Made by a program: the position numbers and the translations under genes | DNA from: Rhodocyclales bacterium | Lineage (GTDB): Bacteria > Pseudomonadota > Gammaproteobacteria > Burkholderiales > Rhodocyclaceae | NCBI GenBank assembly: GCA_016235805.1 | Contig: JACRIY010000019.1 | Coordinates: 1 to 58,453 of the forward strand | Direction of reading: 5' to 3' | Length of the DNA: 58,453 nt | The notes under the pieces: model-generated | Told to the model about the DNA's origin: nothing | The model's database searches: none | The model's input: only the letters and a program-made list of their open reading frames with translations | In this document: piece after piece, positions 8,780-17,689 of the stretch | Layout: each line of letters opens with the position of its first letter | Position numbering within the stretch: position 1 is the stretch's first letter

Positions 8780-10080
8780 GCCGCGATCAAACCGGCCTCG
8801 ACCGGGATGCGGCGAACGGCTGCCGGCAATGGCGCGCCGTCATCTTCGCCTGCATCCTCGCCGATCAGCAGCACGGTGAGTTGCGCGCCGGTAGCCTGCA
8901 GCTTGTTGATTGCCTGGCGCCGCGCCGCATCCCATCCCAGCAGGACGACGATCACCGAACTCGCCAGCGCCGCATGGTGCATGACGCTTGAAAACAGCGC
9001 GGCGAGACTCTCGGGCGCGGTGGGGCGCACGCCGGCCAGCACGCGCAGCAGGGCATCGGCCGAGCCGAGGCCGCGACCGGCGGTGAGCCAATGCACCTTC
9101 TCGCCGACGAACAGCAGATCGAGCAGGGTGTCGGCATCGCGCGGACTTGCCACCAGGCCGGCCGCCACCGCGACCGCGGTTTCGAAACGCGCGGCGTCGC
9201 CATCGGTCAGGGCCGTATCCAGCACCAGGGCATGGCGGGAGAAGAATTCCTCCTGCATTTCCCGCACCATCGGCTTTCCGGTGCGGGCGAAGCTGCGCCA
9301 GTGGATGGTGCGCAGCGGGTCGCCGGGACGATACTCGCGCAGCGCGCGAAACTCCTCCGAGTCGCCGACATGCTGGGCCAGCGCGATGCCGCCCGGCTGC
9401 AACTGGCGCCGGCTGCTCGCGGGCGGCACGATGACGGCAAGGCGCTGCGGCAGCACCGGCAGGCTGGCCGCTGCGGAGGCCACGGCGATGCGGCGTGCCA
9501 GCAGGCCCAAAGGTCCGGTGAGGATGGCCTCGATCCGTTCGAAGCCGGCAACGCCGCGCGCGGTGGCGAGCAGCGTGGCTTCGCAGTGGGCACTTTGCCC
9601 CGGTAGCAGCGGCGGCAGGTCGATGGTCGAAACGTCCACCGCGCGCAGCCGGCGCAGGGACTGCAAAAAGTACGGGTAGCCACGGCGGGCCAAGTCAGTG
9701 GCATCGGGCCAGGCTTGGCGCAGTTCTTCGACCAGCGTCAGCGCGGGCAATGGGCTACTCCCCGCGTTGCTTACATCGAGCCGATAGCCGGTGCTGCTGT
9801 CGGCGCTGATCAGCCGCGGCAGGTGGCGGCGTGCCGAGAGTCGCGGCAGGCGGCGGGCAGGGCGCAGGCCCAGCGCGGCGGCGTCGACCAGCAGCAGGGC
9901 GGCGCCGAAGGTGAACACCTGATGCGCGGCATTTGACTCGGTATCGAGGCCGAAGGCGGCGGCAAAGGCGCACAGCGCGATCACCAGCAGGCCGGCGGGC
10001 GTGAAGCGGCGGCGCAGCCAGCGCGTGCCGCGATAGACGGTGATGAACAGGCGCAGCAGCGACGGCCTGGGGTGCGGCAC
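8776..10080 (-). CDS. DUF58 / von Willebrand A-like membrane protein
   Basis: A 434-residue protein typical of the second gene in moxR operons. Two N-terminal hydrophobic segments (residues about 20-65) are followed by a cytosolic or periplasmic beta-rich part and the DUF58 signature EFRALREYRPGDPLRTIHWR around residues 250-270, then a vWA-like domain with VLDTALTDGD. Such proteins are thought to be client adaptors for MoxR ATPases. The start is uncertain: an in-frame ATG at 10158 would overlap moxR by 65 bases, so the GTG 14 bases after the moxR stop was chosen; the annotated part begins VPHPRPSLLRLF. Confidence 0.82.
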   Translation of the reverse strand: MPHPRPSLLRLFITVYRGTRWLRRRFTPAGLLVIALCAFAAAFGLDTESNAAHQVFTFGAALLLVDAAALGLRPARRLPRLSARRHLPRLISADSSTGYRLDVSNAGSSPLPALTLVEELRQAWPDATDLARRGYPYFLQSLRRLRAVDVSTIDLPPLLPGQSAHCEATLLATARGVAGFERIEAILTGPLGLLARRIAVASAAASLPVLPQRLAVIVPPASSRRQLQPGGIALAQHVGDSEEFRALREYRPGDPLRTIHWRSFARTGKPMVREMQEEFFSRHALVLDTALTDGDAARFETAVAVAAGLVASPRDADTLLDLLFVGEKVHWLTAGRGLGSADALLRVLAGVRPTAPESLAALFSSVMHHAALASSVIVVLLGWDAARRQAINKLQATGAQLTVLLIGEDAGEDDGAPLPAAVRRIPVEAGLIAA

Positions 10081-10093
10081 GGTGGCGGGTGGA

Positions 10094-11038
10094 TCAGAGC
10101 GGAACCGGGAGGCGGAGCAGGATCTCGCGTACCACGTCGGCGCCGGTGGTGCCGGCATAGCGCGCCTGCGGGTCGAGCGCGAGGCGGTGGGCGAGGACGT
10201 GGGGTGCGATCTCCTGGATCAGGTCCGGGCTGACAAAGCTTGCGCCATCGAACAGGGCCAGGCTGCGCGCCAGTTGATGGAGCGCGATCGAGGCGCGCGG
10301 GCTGGCCCCCATCTGCGCCGCCGGGTGCTGCCTGGTGGCCTGGGCCAGATCGACGATATAGCGGCGAAGCGCCGGGGCTACCGCGATCGCTGCCGCGGCA
10401 TTGCGCGCCGCCAACAGGTCGCCGACGTCGGCACAGGGTGTCAACTGGTCGAGCGGATGGCGCGCGGCGCTGTAATCCAGCAGTTTCTCCTCCGCCTCGG
10501 CATCGACGTAACCCAGCGCCAGGCGTATGCCGAACCGGTCCATCTGCGCTTCCGGCAGCGGGTAGGTGCCGGCCTGCTCCACCGGGTTTTGCGTGGCGAT
10601 CACGAAATAGGGTTGAGGCAGGCTGCGTTGCTGGCCATCGACGGTGACCTGGGCCTCGGCCATCGCTTCGAGCAAGGCCGACTGCGTGCGCGGCGAGGCG
10701 CGGTTGATTTCATCGGCCAGCAGCACATGGGCGAACACGGGTCCCTCGTGATAACGGAAGGACTGGCTGGGTGCGTCGAAGATCGAAACGCCGACGATGT
10801 CGGAGGGCAGCAGGTCGGGCGTGAACTGGATGCGCGAAAAGCGCGCCTCCACGGAGCGCGCCAGTGCCTTGGCCAGCGTGGTCTTGCCGGTGCCCGGGTA
10901 GTCGTCGAGCAGAACGTGCAGGCCGGCGACCCAGGCGGCGACGATCAAGCGGATGTTGGCGTCCTGGCCGTGGAGTACGGTGGCCAGGCGCTCGGCGATG
11001 GCGAGCGGAACCCGGGACGGCGGGATTGCGGCAGTCAT
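10094..11038 (-). CDS. MoxR-family AAA+ ATPase
   Basis: A 314-residue AAA+ chaperone-like ATPase. Walker A is DYPGTGKTT (about 46-54), Walker B VLLADEINRAS (about 105-115), and sensor-1 ATQNPVEQ follows near residue 150, all intact. MoxR proteins help mature or assemble protein complexes, often with the DUF58/vWA protein encoded downstream. It is the first gene of the three-gene operon with DUF58 and tgpA. The 208-bp gap upstream towards the acyl-CoA ligase gene should hold the operon promoter; no strong consensus box was recognised there. Confidence 0.9.
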   Translation of the reverse strand: MTAAIPPSRVPLAIAERLATVLHGQDANIRLIVAAWVAGLHVLLDDYPGTGKTTLAKALARSVEARFSRIQFTPDLLPSDIVGVSIFDAPSQSFRYHEGPVFAHVLLADEINRASPRTQSALLEAMAEAQVTVDGQQRSLPQPYFVIATQNPVEQAGTYPLPEAQMDRFGIRLALGYVDAEAEEKLLDYSAARHPLDQLTPCADVGDLLAARNAAAAIAVAPALRRYIVDLAQATRQHPAAQMGASPRASIALHQLARSLALFDGASFVSPDLIQEIAPHVLAHRLALDPQARYAGTTGADVVREILLRLPVPL

Positions 11039-11246
11039 GCGAAATTCCTTTCAGCCGGGGATTACCCGAAATGGTTTGAATGGCAGCACTATATTGCCCC
11101 GAATTGGCGGCGGCGTGGCTTCTGCGCATAGGATAAATGGATACACGGCCTGATGCGAGAAGGCGCCCGGCGGATCAGCCTTTGCCTGCTGGGCATAGGT
11201 TTGCAATTTCCGTTGGCAATGCGCGTCCAATGCCGGCGGCACTGCG

Positions 11247-12782
11247 TCAGATCTTCGTTGCCCGACCGGCCCAATACGGTTCGCGCAGTTCGCGCTTGAG
11301 CGTCTTGCCGGCGGCATTGCGCGGGAAGGCGGGGACGATGACGACCTCGCGCACGCGCTGGTAGCGGGCGGCGACGCGCTCGTTGATCCAGTCGCGCAAC
11401 TCGATCGCCGTAGCGCCAGCGCCGACTCTTAAAACCACGGCGGCCAGCGGCGTTTCGCCCCATGCGTCGTGCGGCACGCCGAACACGGCGACCTCGGCGA
11501 TGGCGGGATGGCGGCTGGCGATGTCCTCGATGTCGCGCGGATAGACCTTGACGCCACCCGAGTCGATCATGTCCTTCTTGCGGTCGACCAGGTAGAGATA
11601 GCCTTCCTCGTCGAGGTGGCCGATGTCGCCGCTGTAGATCCAGCCGTCGCGCAGGGTTTCGGCGGTGAGTTCCGGTTTGCGCCAGTAGCCCTGCATGACC
11701 ATCGGACCGCGGCCGATGATCTCGCCGGCCTGGCCGGGGGGAAGGTCGCGGCCGGCCTCATCGACGATGCGCACTTCGCTGAATTGCGGCGGACAGCCGA
11801 CCGAGCCGGCCTTCCTGACCGCGTCGGTCTTGTCGAGGATCGTGACGAAGCCCTCGGTGAGTCCGTAGAGTTCGTAAAAGCGTCCGGGCAGCAGGGCGTT
11901 CAACTGGTCCTTGCGCGCCTGCGGCAGCGGCGCGCCGAGCGAGAGCAGCATTTGCAGCGAGGCGAGCCGTTGCGGATCGAAGTCGGGCGAGTCGAGCAGG
12001 GCGATGATCTGCGCCGGCACCACCATGACGTGGGTGACCTTTTCGGCGGCGATGGCGGCCAGCATCGCGGCGGCGTCGAACTGGCGGTGCAGGATGTAGG
12101 TGGCGCCGAGGTGGAAGGCCGGCATCAGCGTCACGAAGCAGCCGTTGAAGACGATGGCGCCGGTGTGCAGCACCACTGATTCCGATGTCATGCGCCAGGC
12201 GGCGCCCAGCAGCAGCGCATACATGGCGCGCACGTGGTGGCTGTGCATGATGCCCTTGGGCAGGCCGGTGGTGCCCGAGGTGTACATGATGTTGAACAGG
12301 TCGTCGGCGCCCACGCCCGCATCGGGCGGCGGGTCGTCGGGCGCGGCGGCCGCGAGCGCCGCGTAGCAGCCCCAGGGCGGCTGGTCCGCGTCGGTCAGCA
12401 GCACACGCGGTGGCGACAGCGTTGCCAGCGCGGGCAGCACTTCCTCGACCACCGGCAACAGGCTGCGGCGGGTGACGAGGCAGGTCGCGCCGGCGTCGTT
12501 GATCAGGCTGGACAGGCCGCTGCCGGTCAGCAAGGGCGACAGCGGCACCGCCACGGCGCCGATGCGGGCGCAGGCCCAGTAAAGGTCGAGCAGTTCTAGG
12601 CAGTTGGGCAGCAGCGAGGCGACGCGGTCGCCCTTGCCGACGCCGAGCGCGCGAAACATGTGGGCGACGCGGTCGATGCGCGCGTGGTACTGCCCGTAGT
12701 CGAGTCGCTGATCCTCGAACACCACCGCGGTGGCCCGCGGCCGGAAGCGGGCATGGTGTGCGAGCAGGGAGGAGAGTTCCAT
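11247..12782 (-). CDS. AMP-forming acyl-CoA synthetase (fatty or aromatic acid:CoA ligase)
   Basis: A 511-residue ANL-superfamily enzyme that activates a carboxylic acid to its CoA thioester with ATP. Motifs: P-loop YTSGTTGLPKG (about 180-190), ELYGLTEG (about 320), YSGDIGHLDEEGYLYLVDRKKD (about 395-415) and the catalytic C-terminal lysine in NAAGKTLKREL. The acid substrate is not evident; medium- or long-chain acids are plausible. Start chosen at an ATG with AGGAAG eight bases upstream. It lies 44 bp downstream of the cyclase gene on the same strand. Codons 452-459 (RVGAGATA) are a copy of the dispersed repeat where homologues usually have a KPG-type turn. Confidence 0.88.
   Translation of the reverse strand: MELSSLLAHHARFRPRATAVVFEDQRLDYGQYHARIDRVAHMFRALGVGKGDRVASLLPNCLELLDLYWACARIGAVAVPLSPLLTGSGLSSLINDAGATCLVTRRSLLPVVEEVLPALATLSPPRVLLTDADQPPWGCYAALAAAAPDDPPPDAGVGADDLFNIMYTSGTTGLPKGIMHSHHVRAMYALLLGAAWRMTSESVVLHTGAIVFNGCFVTLMPAFHLGATYILHRQFDAAAMLAAIAAEKVTHVMVVPAQIIALLDSPDFDPQRLASLQMLLSLGAPLPQARKDQLNALLPGRFYELYGLTEGFVTILDKTDAVRKAGSVGCPPQFSEVRIVDEAGRDLPPGQAGEIIGRGPMVMQGYWRKPELTAETLRDGWIYSGDIGHLDEEGYLYLVDRKKDMIDSGGVKVYPRDIEDIASRHPAIAEVAVFGVPHDAWGETPLAAVVLRVGAGATAIELRDWINERVAARYQRVREVVIVPAFPRNAAGKTLKRELREPYWAGRATKI
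11406..11429 (-). repeat. Dispersed 24-bp repeat, copy 3
   Basis: One mismatch to the consensus (AGAG for AAAG), variable bases CT. Inside the acyl-CoA ligase gene, sense to it, encoding RVGAGATA. Confidence 0.82.
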
Positions 12783-12826
12783 CGTGGCTTCCTGTGTTCG
12801 ATGGCGCGCCGGCGGTGGGACCGGCG

Positions 12827-15184
12827 TTACTTCGGCTGTACGGACCAGACGCCGTCCCATTCATCGGGCGGCGGTTCCTTGGCATAGACGCGGCAGCGTT
12901 CGAGGTAGATCTTCGAGGGGCCGTCTTCGGGATGCCCGGCCAGCGCCTGGCGGAAGCTGCGTTCTGCGGCGGTCCAGTCGCGCTGCCGGTAGAGCGACAG
13001 GCCGGTGCCGAAGGCCTCGAGCACCTCGGCGCGGTGCGGAAAGCTGTCTTCGGAATGGTGGCCGAGCGCCTCGTAGATGGCTACCGGGGTGCTGCGGCCG
13101 CGGACGCGGATCAGGTCGATTTCGCGCGCGGCGGCGTGGTGATTGACCTGGGCCCAGGTCGCTTCGCAGAGCAGGATCGAGGTGCCGTAGAACTTGTTGG
13201 CGCTTTCCAGGCGCTCGGCGAGGTTGACCCGGTCGCCGATCACGGTGTATTCCATGCGCTTGATCGAGCCGATGTTGCCGGCGACGACGTGACCGGTGCT
13301 GATGCCGACGCCGATGCGGATCGCTTCGCCGCCGCGCGCGGCGCGGCGCCGGTTGAGCTGGTGCAGGCCGGTCATCATCTTGTTGCCGACCATCACCGCA
13401 TTGCTAGCGTCGTCCTTGCTTTGCAGCACCGAGCCGAACACCGCCATGATCATGTCGCCGATGTACTTGTCGAGCACGCCGTTGTGGGCGAACACGATGT
13501 CCACCATGTCGGTGAAGTACTCGTTGAGCAGCGCAACGGTTTCCTTGGCGCCGAGGCGCTCGGAAATCGAGGTGAAGCCACGGATATCGGAGAACAGCAC
13601 GCTGACGTCGCGCCCGGTGCCGCCCAGCACGGCTTCTCCGCTTTCCATGAGCTGGTCGACCACCGATTTGCTCATGTAGCGCGACATGGTGTTGCGCAGG
13701 CGCTTCTCGCGAGTGATGTCTTCCAGCATCAACATGTAGCCGATGGATTCGTTGCGCGTGCTGTTGAGCTGCACCGTGACCATGTTTACCGAGATCGCCT
13801 GGCCGCCCTCGATCAGCAGGTCGGTGTCGACCGTGATGTCGGTCTGGCCCGAGACGCGGACCTTTTCCAGGCTGTTGGCAACCCAGGCGTTGCCGCCGAT
13901 GAACAGCTCTTCGAGGGTGTGGCCGATGAGTTCCGCGTCGCTGCGGCGCAGGATGCGGCGCGCGGCTTCGTTGGCCTTGCGCAGGATGCCGTCGGCGTCG
14001 AGCGTCAGCACCGCGTTGTTCATGCTGTGCAGGATGGCCTCGTTGTAGTTGCGCTCGGTGCTGACCGCCTCGAAAAGTTGGGCGTTCTCGATGGCGATCG
14101 CGGCCTGGGCGGAGAAGGCGCGCAGGCGGCGCTCGTCGTCGTTGCCGAAGGCGCCGCCCTTGCGGTTGAGGATCTGCATCACGCCGACCTTGCGCTGGCC
14201 GCGGGCGATGATGGGCATGCACAGGATGGTTTGCGTGCGGTAGCCGGTCAGGCGATCGAAATCGGGATTGAAGCGCAGGTCGTTGTAGGCGTCGGCGATG
14301 TTGATTACCGCGCCGCTGGTGAAGCATTCGCCGGCGATGCCGTCGGTGGCGGGAAAGCGGATGGCGTTGCCGGCGATGCCGCCGGCGACACGCGAGTGCA
14401 GTTCGTCGGTGGCGGCGTCGTAGAGGAACAGCGTGCCGCGGTCGGCGGAGAGCAGTTCGGTGGCGGCGGCCATGATCTTGGTCAGCAGCGGATCGAGGTG
14501 GATTTCGGAAACGAAGGAAATGCTGATTTCCATCAGCATGGCCTCCTCGCGCTGCTGGCGCTCGACCTTTTCGAACAGGCGGGCATTTTCCAGTGCCGCA
14601 GAGGCCTGCAGCGAGAGGCCTTCCAGCAGGTGCTGGTCGTCGAGGTCGAAATCCCCGGTGTTCTTGTTCAGCACCTGGGTGACGCCGATCACCTCGCGCT
14701 TCTTGTTGCGGATCGGGACGCAGAGGATGTTGCGCGTGCGGTAGCCGGTGTGCCGGTCGACGTCCTGGTTGAAGCGCGGGTCGGCATAGGCGTCGGCAAT
14801 GATTTCCGCCTCGCCACGGGTGAATACCGAGCCGGCGACACCGACATGGGAGGGGAAGCGGATTTCGCCGATGGCGTCGCCCTGCATAACCCGCGAAAAC
14901 AACTCGCCGGCGTCGGCGTCGTAGAGGAACAGCGAGCTGCGGTCGGCGTTGAGCGCCTCGGTGACCACTTCCATCAGGCGCGGAAACAGCACGTCGAGCG
15001 AAAGGCTGTCCGAAACGCGGTTGGCGATGTCGGCGAGCGCGGTGGTGCGCCGCAGGAGCTCGGTGATGCGGTAGAAAAGTTCGGCCTTGCCTGCTTCGTC
15101 AAGGCCGTGCAGCAGGCGCTCGATATCCTCTTGGTGCAGGCGGTGTTCGAGGATTTCGCGTATGGTTTCGAAGCCGATTTGCAT
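12827..15184 (-). CDS. Class III adenylate/guanylate cyclase with two GAF and one PAS domain
   Basis: A 785-residue cytosolic signalling enzyme. Order: short coiled N-terminus, GAF (about 55-215), second GAF (about 230-390), PAS (about 405-525), cyclase catalytic domain (about 545-720), and a C-terminal TPR-like tail. The two GAF domains share TGYRT and NIADAYNDLRFN-like repeats and probably arose by duplication. Catalytic features are intact: metal-binding Asp in FSDIRGFTSISE and in DKYIGDMIMAVFG, and the Asn/Arg pair in GDRVNLAERLE; the Lys in DKYIGD and Thr in EYTVIGD fit an ATP-using bacterial cyclase. Start chosen at MQIGFETI; a longer open frame exists upstream. A GC hairpin lies just before the ATG. 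Sits between tag and the ligase gene on one strand. Confidence 0.88.
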   Translation of the reverse strand: MQIGFETIREILEHRLHQEDIERLLHGLDEAGKAELFYRITELLRRTTALADIANRVSDSLSLDVLFPRLMEVVTEALNADRSSLFLYDADAGELFSRVMQGDAIGEIRFPSHVGVAGSVFTRGEAEIIADAYADPRFNQDVDRHTGYRTRNILCVPIRNKKREVIGVTQVLNKNTGDFDLDDQHLLEGLSLQASAALENARLFEKVERQQREEAMLMEISISFVSEIHLDPLLTKIMAAATELLSADRGTLFLYDAATDELHSRVAGGIAGNAIRFPATDGIAGECFTSGAVINIADAYNDLRFNPDFDRLTGYRTQTILCMPIIARGQRKVGVMQILNRKGGAFGNDDERRLRAFSAQAAIAIENAQLFEAVSTERNYNEAILHSMNNAVLTLDADGILRKANEAARRILRRSDAELIGHTLEELFIGGNAWVANSLEKVRVSGQTDITVDTDLLIEGGQAISVNMVTVQLNSTRNESIGYMLMLEDITREKRLRNTMSRYMSKSVVDQLMESGEAVLGGTGRDVSVLFSDIRGFTSISERLGAKETVALLNEYFTDMVDIVFAHNGVLDKYIGDMIMAVFGSVLQSKDDASNAVMVGNKMMTGLHQLNRRRAARGGEAIRIGVGISTGHVVAGNIGSIKRMEYTVIGDRVNLAERLESANKFYGTSILLCEATWAQVNHHAAAREIDLIRVRGRSTPVAIYEALGHHSEDSFPHRAEVLEAFGTGLSLYRQRDWTAAERSFRQALAGHPEDGPSKIYLERCRVYAKEPPPDEWDGVWSVQPK

Positions 15185-15191
15185 GCGCGAT

Positions 15192-15207
15192 CCGGGCGAA
15201 AGCCCGG
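15192..15207 (-). promoter_or_regulatory. Hairpin immediately before the cyclase start
   Basis: CCGGGC, loop of four bases, GCCCGG: a perfect 6-bp stem whose end is 7 bases from the cyclase ATG, in the place where a ribosome site would be. It could limit translation; no clear Shine-Dalgarno sequence is visible. Inference only. Confidence 0.3.
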
Positions 15208-15266
15208 CGGGCTGTGGATGCAGGCATTGTAACCACAATCCGGGCGCGGCAATCCGCCGCAAGGGT

Positions 15267-15842
15267 TCAGCCGCCGAGTTCGGCGTGGCGCGGACAGGAC
15301 AGCAGGTGGTCGTTCACCATGCCGGTCGCCTGCATGTGGGCATACATCACGGTCGGGCCGATGAAGCGGAAACCGCGCCGCTTGAGTTCCTTCGACATGG
15401 CTTCGGCTTCCGGCGTGACGGCGGGGATTGCGGACATGTCGCGCCAGCGGTTGATGCGCGGCCGGCCGTCGACGAAGGACCACAGCAGCTGGTCGAGCGA
15501 TCCGCCCTGTTCGTAAAGCTCCAGCGTGGCGCGGGCGTTGCCGATGCTGGCGGCAATTTTCAGTCGGTTCCTGACGATGCCGGCATCGGCCAGAAGGCGG
15601 GCGACGTCCTTTTCGCCGTAGCGCGCGATCTTGCGCGGGTCGAAGCCGTGGTAGGCGCGGCGGTAGTTCTCGCGCTTCCTGAGGATGGTGATCCAGGACA
15701 GGCCGGCCTGAGCGCCTTCGAGGATGAGGAATTCGAACAGCGTGCGCTCGTCATGGCAGGGCACGCCCCACTCGGTATCGTGGTAGGTCGTGTACAGCGG
15801 GTCGATGCCGCACCATGGGCAACGGGTCGGGGTCCTGGGCAT
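15267..15842 (-). CDS. tag: DNA-3-methyladenine glycosylase I
   Basis: A 191-residue base-excision repair enzyme that removes 3-methyladenine from alkylated DNA. The zinc-binding site is formed by the N-terminal CPWC cysteine and His in TTYHDTEWG with C-terminal His and Cys in NDHLLSCPRH, all present. The segments EWGVPCHDERTLFEFLILEGAQAGLSW and GFRFIGPTVMYAHMQATGMVNDH are diagnostic of Tag; both motif ends are intact and the length is normal. It is the first of three genes on this strand (tag, cyclase, acyl-CoA ligase), 82 bp upstream of the cyclase, and diverges from the luxR-type gene. Confidence 0.93.
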   Translation of the reverse strand: MPRTPTRCPWCGIDPLYTTYHDTEWGVPCHDERTLFEFLILEGAQAGLSWITILRKRENYRRAYHGFDPRKIARYGEKDVARLLADAGIVRNRLKIAASIGNARATLELYEQGGSLDQLLWSFVDGRPRINRWRDMSAIPAVTPEAEAMSKELKRRGFRFIGPTVMYAHMQATGMVNDHLLSCPRHAELGG

Positions 15843-16044
15843 GGCCTTCCTTGGTCGGTCGCGGCCGGGTGCGCCGCGCTGCTACGTAGTAACCGCAGTT
15901 TGCCGCGCAAAACACGGATAAACAAGGTGCTGCGCGTTTGGGACCATAATCGCCCAGACCAACCGAGCTTTTCCCGACGTAATCTGCTGCGCGGCATGGC
16001 ATGCATGGCGGCGCGGGAAGGGCCACCACCGGACTCCGAACGGC

Positions 16045-16776
16045 ATGACTTCCAGGCCGCGATCATCGCCCCGGCATATTTTCCTTGCGCCCGCCGGGCA
16101 GGCCTTGCCGCGCTGGCTGGAGGCCTTCTCCGGGGCGACCGTGTCGGCGCCGGAGCAACTGCCGCGAACTCTGCCCGGCGATACGCTGGTCTGGCTGCAC
16201 CTCGATCCCTCGGCGCCGGCTTCGGTCCAGTTTGCCGCGCTGCGTGCCCTGGCCGGCAATGTCGCGGTAATCGCGCTGGCGGATAGTCCGCAGGACGACG
16301 AGGCACTCGCCCTGTTCTCGGCCGGAATTCGCGGCTACTGCAATGCCCACGCCACCGCCGCGAACCTGCGTCGCGTCGCTCGCGTGGTGCGCGACGGCGG
16401 ACTTTGGATCGGTAGCGCACTGATGCAGCGCCTGCTCGTGGCGACTCGGGCCGCACTGGCGCGCCGGCGGGAAAGTGCTCATGACGTCGACGACGGCAAG
16501 TCGCGACTCGCGCTACTCACCGGCCGCGAGCGCGAGGTTGCGGAATGTGTCGGGCAAGGTTGCAGCAACAAGGAAGCCGCCCGCCGGCTGGAGATCACCG
16601 AGCGCACCGTCAAGGCCCATGTCGGATCCATCCTGGGAAAGCTCCAGGCGCGCGACAGGTTGCACCTGGTCCTGCTGCTTAACGGTCATCGGTCGCCACA
16701 CATGGATCCGGTGGGCGATTCCGCGCTGAAAGCAGATGCGCCTGCGGGTCGTGCGCACGTTCAGCCGGGAACCTGA
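16045..16776 (+). CDS. LuxR-type regulator with degenerate receiver domain, linked to lapG/lapD
   Basis: A 243-residue transcription factor. Residues about 10-130 have the layout of a response-regulator receiver, but the phosphorylated Asp is not recognisable (VWLHLDPS region) and the conserved Lys of beta-strand 5 is replaced (GYCNAHAT). Residues about 150-215 form a LuxR/NarL helix-turn-helix: LTGREREVAECVGQG, SNKEAARRLEITERTVKAHV. A low-complexity tail follows. It therefore probably binds DNA without phosphorylation. It is closely similar to the regulator encoded at 56894-57562 and sits 30 bp before lapG. Likely role: control of the adhesin system; target promoters are unknown. Confidence 0.85.
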   Translation: MTSRPRSSPRHIFLAPAGQALPRWLEAFSGATVSAPEQLPRTLPGDTLVWLHLDPSAPASVQFAALRALAGNVAVIALADSPQDDEALALFSAGIRGYCNAHATAANLRRVARVVRDGGLWIGSALMQRLLVATRAALARRRESAHDVDDGKSRLALLTGREREVAECVGQGCSNKEAARRLEITERTVKAHVGSILGKLQARDRLHLVLLLNGHRSPHMDPVGDSALKADAPAGRAHVQPGT

Positions 16777-16806
16777 ACGGGTCTCCCAAACCGTTCGCGC
16801 ATCCGC

Positions 16807-17520
16807 ATGAGCCGATTCGCGGCACGATCCTTCTTCCGGCTGCTGCCGGATTGGCGCCGACGCAAGGCCTTGCTCTGGCTGCTGCCGGTGTTCGCCGTGT
16901 CGGCCGTCGCGGCCTACGATTTCGACCGCCTGCAGCAGCTGCTGGTCGCGCGCTTCGGCGTCGGCCAGGTACCGCTGCTGCAGGAATGGCGGCGCGTGCT
17001 CGCCGATGCGGCGGCACCCAAGCTCAACGAACGGCAGAAGCTCACCCGCATCAACGATTTCTTCAATCGGCGGATCGAGTTCCTGGAGGACCAGGTGATC
17101 TGGGCGCAGAGCGACTACTGGGCCACGCCGCTGGAGACCATCGGCCAGGGGCGCGCCGACTGCGAGGACTACGCGATCATCAAATACTATTCGCTGAAGG
17201 ACGCCGGAATCTCCCAGAACAAGCTGCGCCTGGTCTATGTCAAGGCCAGGATCGACGGTCCCGGCGGCCCGCGCCTGCAGGCGCACATGGTGCTGGCATA
17301 CTATCCGACGCCCGATGCCGAGCCGCTGGTGCTGGACAACCTGATTCCGGAAATCAGGACGGCCTCGCAGCGCAAGGACCTGCATCCGGTATTCAGTTTC
17401 AACAGTGAAGCGATCTGGAGCGGCGTCGCTGGCGATTCCGCCAAGGGACGAGGCGGCACCGGCCAGCTTTCGCGCTGGCAGGACCTGCTCAACCGGGCGC
17501 GCAGCGAGGGCTTCGAATGA
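16807..17520 (+). CDS. lapG: LapG-type periplasmic cysteine protease
   Basis: A 237-residue bacterial transglutaminase-like cysteine proteinase (DUF920/BTLCP). In Pseudomonas fluorescens LapG releases the biofilm adhesin LapA from the cell surface by cutting its N-terminus. One N-terminal hydrophobic segment (about 21-37) exports or anchors it. The catalytic triad is visible as Cys119 in RADCEDYAIIKYYSL, His160 in AHMVLAYY and Asp177 in VLDNLIPEI; the acidic residues around Cys119 match the calcium site of the family. It lies directly upstream of lapD, its inhibitor/receptor. A cognate cleavage motif TAAG is present in the adhesin at the right end of the window. Confidence 0.93.
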   Translation: MSRFAARSFFRLLPDWRRRKALLWLLPVFAVSAVAAYDFDRLQQLLVARFGVGQVPLLQEWRRVLADAAAPKLNERQKLTRINDFFNRRIEFLEDQVIWAQSDYWATPLETIGQGRADCEDYAIIKYYSLKDAGISQNKLRLVYVKARIDGPGGPRLQAHMVLAYYPTPDAEPLVLDNLIPEIRTASQRKDLHPVFSFNSEAIWSGVAGDSAKGRGGTGQLSRWQDLLNRARSEGFE

Positions 17521-17689
17521 ACCCGAGAGAGCTAAGTGCGATCTGCAGATGGTGCGGATTGCGCAACGACGACAATGGCGTGGCCAGGCGAGTTCCTGAT
17601 CCCGCTGCGGCAATCGGCGATATCTGCGGACCGAGTGCCTTTTGCAAGATGAACATGCATCCGCTGGAAAGTCAGGAAAGGAATTCGTC

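Noticed and set aside
12758..15232. A very long plus-strand open frame (824 codons) opposite the tandem-GAF cyclase
   Set aside because: It lies wholly antisense to a gene with clear GAF, PAS and cyclase motifs; its protein has low-complexity composition typical of high-GC shadow frames.
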